A stretch of 64,000 nt of DNA. It comes from Anoplolepis gracilipes (taxonomy: Eukaryota > Arthropoda > Insecta > Hymenoptera > Formicidae). The notes beneath the pieces are model-generated. The model saw nothing but the letters and a program-made list of their open reading frames with translations, made no database searches and was not told the origin of the DNA. The position numbers and the translations under genes are program-made. The stretch is taken from assembly GCF_047496725.1 (NCBI RefSeq), contig NC_132984.1, positions 8,141,001 through 8,205,000 on the forward strand, written 5' to 3'. How positions within the stretch are numbered: position 1 is the stretch's first letter; each line of letters starts with the position of its first letter. Shown piece by piece: positions 57,796-64,000 of this stretch.

Positions 57796-58522
57796 CTTTT
57801 GTGTCTATACATATACGTTTTCTACCGTTAAGCTGTGTTCTCTATTGTGAACATACTTAATTAGGTAATATATTTTACCCTAATGTAAATTTCCATAAAA
57901 ATAATTCTTATTATTTTACAATAAAATAAATCTGCTTTTATTTATCATTCTCTCTTTATTCTTCTTTTATTTACATTCTCATAATTTCTTTTGTCTTTTT
58001 TTACTTTTTGTTTTCATTTATTTTTAATGAAATTATAGAAAGATAAATATATAATTGATTTAAATGTTAAAAAACATGTTTAATTAATTTATTTTAGCTT
58101 TGTTATGTCGTGATTTTACACAACAATCTTTAATTAATTAGTAATTAATAAAAATTTTTTTCTTATGAAACCCAATCGACGAAAAAATTGCCATTGATTT
58201 AGCTGGTTGAAGTTTGGAACGTTCCTGGAGCGATTTTTTGAAAAAATAAATTGTTCCATTTCTCCTTTGGCACAGAAGAGCTTCTGAGAGCCAAAAACAA
58301 AATAAAAAAAGAATCGATCTGATACACCCTTCGGAAGATCTTATAAAATTTTCAATTTATTATTTACGTAATATATTATAATTAATACATAATGTAATAT
58401 TTAAATTTATAATATACTGAGGGGAGGGAATGTTCCAAATATGCATAAAATATATAAATAACATTCTTGATAAAAGTTTTGTATACTTTAAATATTACAT
58501 AATATAATTTATATTATTAATT

Positions 58523-61500
58523 CTATGATATTGTTTCTGTGGCAGTTATAGCGGCATCGCGCGGGTAACGTTTTTCCAACCCTTTATTTGGTACGTAATG
58601 CGTGACTTCGAATTTGTCAAAATAACGCCCTACTTCACTATTTTTAATCCATTTCGGTGTTGCTAAAGTTATAGTGTCTATAATAATAAAAGTACAATAA
58701 TAAAAATAATACTAAAAATAAATAACAATAATACTTCAAATAAGTAAAATATCTAAATTAAAAAAGAAGAAAATAAGATGAATTAAAATAAAATATTATT
58801 TTGCATATACAAAAACATGAAAAAAATTGAAAAAAATGTAATTTAAAATAAAGACGCGTCTTATAATAATATTTATACCTTCTCCCACGTAACACATTTC
58901 ATTATTTTCGGTAAGAATAAGGTAATGTGTTTGTTTCTTTGTATCACTACAAATCTTTAACGAATAAATCTTAGGATTATATCGTCTATCTTCTACAGAG
59001 ACTTTAACCGAATATCTGTCTTCGTATCGATACCATCCAATCATCACGCCTGCAGAACAGTCAGTAGATTCATTACCATGTGTTACAATCATTCCGACGG
59101 CAAATTTTACTTCTTTTGGTCTTGTATTTCGCATTTCAAATTTTTCTATCTCTAAGGTGACCTAAAGAAAGTAAGTTTTAGCTTTAATTGATATTTATTA
59201 TTAAGTTATTCTTACATAAACATTTGTAGAAAGTTAAATTACAACTAGTCGAATTAGAGATAATTATAATTCTTATGTAATTATATGTGTTATCAGAGAG
59301 AAGCTTTAGAGATTGCTTATTATTATTATTATTATTATTATTATGCGGCATATGCAGTGGTTACGTACAGTAAAGTGTGGTCGAATCTTTTTTAAATTCA
59401 TACTCCAATCCTTTAAATTCATATTCCAGTTAAAATTATATCTCTGGTCCCCTGGCAAACCTGAATATATATTCCACGAATATTCATCATTAAACTGAAC
59501 CAGTCTCAAGAGTATTTTTTTTATCTAATAAAAAATAATTTATATATGTAAATAAGATTCCAATATTACACACAAGAAAATTGTGCAAGTTTTCATCTGC
59601 TTAATTTTTAACAATACAAATTTATTAATTAATATTAAAATTAATAAAAATTAAATATGAGTAATTACCAACCTTTTTAGCTGCTATTACTTTCAATCTT
59701 ACAAAACGCTGCTCTTCGATAAAACTATTTGGAAATTTGTTAGAATCTATTCTAAAACATATTACATTTTCTGAACTATTTGTGGCACTGTAAATAATAA
59801 TAAATAATATGTGTACGTATTTGTATGATAAAAATAAAAATATCGAAAAATTCAAATATTTTCAAATCTGATATTCATTACACTTACTAACTTGGTTTCC
59901 AAAATAGACGAACACGCTCATCGACATATCCGCGTGTTATATCACAACGTAGACCAAGTCTTCTGGCCACGCTGTGATATGTTACATATATTAATATTTC
60001 TTGACCACATTTATGTTCTAAACTAAAAACCTATGTCAGATATTACAATATAAAAATTAAATAAAAGAAAGACATTTTTAAGATTAAAACAAACATATGG
60101 TAATGTTTATAGCATAATTGGCCATATTTTTACAATATATTACAATCTATAGTACTTACATAATCTATACATTTATAATTTAATTGTGTATTCCAATCTG
60201 CGTATTCCAATCTATATGGACGAAAGTTTAATTTGCCAAATATATATTCCTCGAGTATATCCATAATTTGGGTTCCTTCTGCTTCAGTCCAATAATTATC
60301 GTCGATATTATTGTTTTTCCAATAAGAAAAATTGCAGTCTGCAGACGCCGAAAATATCGGATGGTCGGGATGTTTCTCTCTGACGCTATTCAATACTTCT
60401 AGTACCATACTTTCCAGTGACGCTGTTACGAACGAGTAAAACACATCTTTTTGAGGCTGAAACATTTGTGCCATAATAGTAGCACCTTGTTCAAAAAGTT
60501 GCACTTTGTGAGGTTGCTCTTCAAATTTACTCCATTGTATCATCAGCTTATGTTGCCTCAGACAGTCAAAGAGTTGCATATTGTAATATCTTTCTGTTAA
60601 TTGTTTGCAAGCAGCTTTCCTGAAAAATTTACATATTAATTATGCAATATATAGTCCATAAAGTTAATAGTACTTTAATTGATATAATCTTACCGTGAAA
60701 ATTGGGTGAGTATGTTTTTAATTTCGTCAATATAGAACGAAATCTTTATATTATCTTCATACTCGCTAAATATTGACTGTATATCTTTATCTAACTTAAA
60801 TATGTAACCGCAAGGTTTTGAATTGTCGATTGATATATAATCAGAATAATATTTTTTAATATTTTTAGTATTCCGTAATCGTCTCTTACAATTAAAGCCT
60901 ATTTCTATAAAGTTTACAATTGTTTTATTTTTTTCCCCTTCAGATTCTCTCTTTCCATTTTCCTTAAACTGGTTGTTATAGTGTTCTCTCGCTGTAGGCC
61001 ATCTGAAATTAAAATAAATAATATTATCGTAAATATTTAAAGGACACGAAATGTTGCATTAATAAGAAGTTTTTATAGAATTAAATTGTTTAAATTGTGC
61101 AATATACAGAATTAGTCAAATCGACTTTCTTGTTTTAATGCAAAATGAATTATGCTGTACGTAATCTTCAATTTAAATTGTAATTAAAATTTGCATACTA
61201 ACAATTCCAATGACATAAACAACGGACAGTATTATAGCCATATTCTGAAAATATAACAAATTAACTTTTATATTCTATTAATTAATTAAAGATTAAATTT
61301 AATTGATAAAAAAATTTATTAAAATAATTGCTGGCACTTTTTATGAGATTTAACTTTCATTAATCCGTTTCTTAAACTTTTTATATTGTTTAATATACTT
61401 TTTACACTTTTTATAAATTTTATTTTTATAGAACATAGTTTTTGCAAAGTTGCTTGTACAATAGGTACGTTAATGATACCAAATTGCGAAAAATTAACTA

Positions 61501-61674
61501 ATTACTAAGTATTTACCTCTGAAAAACCTTTTTCTCCATAAACTTGTCGTATTTGGCTACGTGTCGAAATTTCTTGCACACACATCTGAAATTAATGATA
61601 TCCTCAATGGTGATATCATTGTAGCCAAGTATGATATCTATCACTTCTTCAGGTAAGCGCATTATTGTAGCCAT
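58523..61674 (-). CDS. FBXO21-like: FBXO21-like F-box protein, intact (8 exons, ~582 aa)
   Basis: Exons: 61517-61674, 60694-61002, 60160-60619, 59888-60030, 59673-59787, 59369-59494, 58879-59161, 58523-58677. All phases agree and the sum is 1749 nt. Exon 1 is the F-box (LPEEVIDIILGYNDITIEDI), which would bind Skp1 in an SCF ubiquitin ligase. Exons 2-5 correspond to the central SirB1/transglutaminase-like region (YHSVARRLGLRCDI; SENVICFRIDS). Exon 7 is the YccV-like domain (GMIVTHGNESTDCSAGVMIG; HYLILTENNEMCYVGE). Exon 8 is the conserved tail VGRYFDKFEVTHYVPN. The length is close to the human protein (about 630 aa). It is the only uninterrupted copy among at least four in the window, so pseudogene reads could be mistaken for it. 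No lesion was seen. The start is the first ATG of exon 1 (MATIMRLPEE). Confidence 0.93.
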
Positions 61675-62017
61675 TATTAAAAAAAAAGTTAAAAATTTAT
61701 TAACACAAAAAAAGTAATTTAATTTAAAAAGATGGAACCAAGCTATTCGCGTCTCATTAATTCCCTGTTTGTAGTCAAACGAAATCTACATCAAAACTTA
61801 AAATTTTATGTATTATCAGGAGCACGTGTCATATACACTACAGTTCTCTACACTCTCTGTACATTGCTATTCTAGAATTTTCTGTAAACCTAAAGGTTCT
61901 CCCACTACATACAGTTGCAACGTGATTATGCGCACAATACGAAAATTTTTCTGAAGTCAGGTAATACTTGTGAAAAATCTTTTCAATTTCGAATTTCAAA
62001 GAAATTGCCTTTTGTTA
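61675..62017 (-). promoter_or_regulatory. 5' flank of the FBXO21-like gene, shared with paralogues
   Basis: The region between the start codon and the MITE is repeated (with changes) upstream of pseudogene C (34910-35110) and at 57385-57795, including AGTTGCAACGTGATTATGCG. Conservation across copies shows the duplicated unit included the promoter region. No TATA box or other element can be named with confidence. Confidence 0.45.
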
Positions 62018-62168
62018 AGATAAATTTTCACGAGCCGTTAAAACCGATTGTTTGAGTGACAAAAAGGATCACGTGACTAAAAATAAAAGTATCAATTCGT
62101 CAATTTTGATCACGTGATCCTTTTTGTCGTTCAAACGATCGGTTTTAGCGGATCGTGAAAATTTACCT
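62018..62168. mobile_element. 151-bp Harbinger-type MITE upstream of the FBXO21-like gene
   Basis: Ends AGATAAATTTTCACGAGCCG and CGGATCGTGAAAATTTACCT are inverted repeats. The inner arms contain GGATCACGTGA/TCACGTGATCC. It is flanked by TTA (62015-62017, 62169-62171), the PIF/Harbinger target. The paralogous flank at 34715-34732 reads CCTTTTGTTACACATG without the insertion, confirming the borders. Confidence 0.88.
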
Positions 62169-62654
62169 TTACACATGCCTCTGACATAAAATACATATTT
62201 AAAAAAAAGTTATATTTAGAAGTATTCATAAAATTAGCTTTCAATTTTTATTTAAAACAATTTTTTTATGTCGTGAATATTCTATGAAAATTTTAATTTT
62301 TTCTAAATATATTAGAAAATAATGAGATATAAAATGATGTCTGTGAACTAAGCGCGCACACGTGTCACGCAGTTTTCTTTCTGTATATAATTGCAGACAT
62401 ATTTAATTAATATTTTACTTTATAATAAATTTCTATAAAAAATAATTTTTATTATCTTATAGTAAAGTAAATTTGCTTTTATTTTTTCTGTTTTTATTCT
62501 TTTTTATTAATATTTTTCTCTTTTATTTTGTAGCGGTAACATAAACATTTTAATGAAATATAATATAATAATTTGAAACTAATTTAATATAATTTGAATA
62601 AATTGGATTAAAACGTTTACTTTATCTCTTTCTCAAAAGATGCGTGAGTTTTCA

Positions 62655-64000
62655 AACTCGAATATATTGAAGTGTTGAAGCTTCTTTTTCGCGATGCTAA
62701 TTAGATATCTCGTTTTTGTGCACTGCGACTTGCTTCTTTCGTCTCGTTTGCAGCTGTCAAATTGCTATGCAAAGGCTATAGCCGGATAAGATGGTGAAAA
62801 TGCCCCTCGCTTCAAATGGTGAAAAAGTATAAAAATTATGATAATCTCTCTGAAAAAACATTTTTGACAAGATTTTTACCCTCCCTGCCCCCATCCTTCT
62901 ATCTGTAGCATAAAAAATCTGTTTTTTTGAATTTTATTTTATTTCTCAGCAAGTTGTTATTGCACTTAAATGTAGCTTTGGGAAATTTTAGAGATAAATA
63001 AGGTTATTTGACACAATTTTTGTTTTAATTTATTGACGCCAAATTCAAGCTGAAAAAAATTGTTTAATAATTCAAAAAAATTTTTCCCTATTTTCTAATA
63101 AAAGTGACGTCTTAAAAAAATTCTCAATTGTAAAGATAGAAATGCTGAATATTTCAGAATTTTTTCAGATTTTTTTGAGTGGTGCGCCATATTGAAAAGA
63201 ATTAAATGCCTTATTTTTTAGCTATTTTTTACATATAAAAGCATGTAAATCTTCATTTATGTACAAATTTGTTTAAATATTTATCTTTTAATGATTATAG
63301 GACGTGCCACGTATGTGGATAGTGTGTGGTTAACTTTTAAATAGTTTTAAAGTATTTTGTGTTAAGCATTAGCAAAATTAATTCAGAATCTCTAGTTTTA
63401 TTTGGAATAATAAAAAAAAATTGAAAATGACCCTATTGATATCTACATTAAGTAGAGAAGAGATGAAGAATAGTTAATAATAAGGGAAAGAGAAACAGAG
63501 AAAGTAAAAAAACGCTTACTTAAATCTAAAAAAGACGAAACAAAAAAAAAGTGAAAAAGAGAGGGAGAAAGAAAAAATATAATAATGGTAATAATCTATA
63601 AGTATTATTACACAATATTATTACCTACGGATAATTACCGCCATCCTCTCCAATCCCCTCTTTGCCCCGTGCCCCCACTTATTTCTCTTGTCACGCTGCG
63701 ACTTGCTTCATTCGCCTCGTTTGCAGCTGTCAAATTGTTATGCAAATTTTGACAGTTTATCTGACAGTTTAGGTAATATAAAGGAAAATTAAACAAGATG
63801 AAAAGTAAAAAAGATAGAAAAAAGGAAGAAGGAGTAGATTAAAGAAAATGAAGAAGAGAAAAAGAGGGACAAATAAAGAAAGATACATATCTCATAAATG
63901 TATATATTGTATATGACCTATGTAACACGAGTGAAGAAAATCGCATAACAGAAACAGTCAATTAGCATTGCGGAAAAGAAGCTTTAACGCTTCAATATGT
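62655..64000. mobile_element. TIR-bounded element of ~1.35 kb, possibly cut by the window end
   Basis: ATATTGAAGTGTTGAAGCTT...GCGATGCTAATTA (62660-62703) is repeated inverted at 63961-64000 (AATTAGCATTGCGGAAAAGA...TTCAATATGT). Inside, TGCGACTTGCTTC...TTTGCAGCTGTCAAATTG occurs twice in direct orientation (62723-62769 and 63697-63742). There is no ORF of note. It is probably a non-autonomous DNA transposon; target duplications cannot be seen because the right end reaches the window edge. Confidence 0.6.

Overview
This is a eukaryotic, insect-type window: AT-rich, many long TA microsatellites, GT-AG introns, low gene density and dense transposable-element (TE) debris. The DD41D-type mariner remnant, the LINE families and the gene families present resemble what is common in ant genomes, so I infer a hymenopteran, probably an ant; no single sequence proves it.

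Host genes. Two genes could be read exon by exon with consistent splice phases. The first is a 13-exon nose-resistant-to-fluoxetine (nrf-6)-like membrane acyltransferase at 44178-53447 (minus, about 726 aa). The second is an 8-exon FBXO21-like F-box gene at 58523-61674 (minus, about 582 aa). A third, an RCC1-BTB (RCBTB-like) gene at 17342-20185 (minus), has a good exon series but two apparent frameshifts, one of them in an (AT)n run inside an exon. A decayed second RCBTB copy lies at 15430-16250. FBXO21-like pseudogenes lie at 23190-24085, 24930-26045 and 35113-38260, with an isolated F-box first exon at 32547-32707. Two phase-consistent exons of an unidentified gene are at 33668-33906.

TE layout. 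1-3.7 kb holds foldback and MITE repeats. 3.8-11.3 kb is a nested stack: a P-like element with 8-bp target duplications and a THAP remnant, into which a complete PIF/Harbinger element, a head-to-head pair of Penelope-like elements (PLEs) and a small MITE have inserted. 11.35-14.5 kb holds a mariner-type transposase pseudogene with two intron-like insertions and a LINE reverse-transcriptase remnant. 26.4-31.8 kb holds direct repeats around a MITE, a near-perfect 974-bp palindrome, a minisatellite and a YqaJ-nuclease remnant. 41.5-43.4 kb is an internally deleted LINE with matching 14-bp target duplications. 54.4-57.2 kb holds about 640 bp of tetra- and dinucleotide repeat and a second Harbinger remnant. 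62.0-64.0 kb holds a Harbinger-type MITE and a larger terminal-inverted-repeat element.

The most unusual recurring signal is hammerhead-ribozyme-like motifs at six places (7255, 10436, 24597, 31521, 48861, 50119). Four lie in or beside recognisable PLE sequence, and they show three different cleavage triplets. This fits the known presence of hammerhead motifs in PLEs. Here they act as family tags and reveal PLE fragments that have no coding sequence left.
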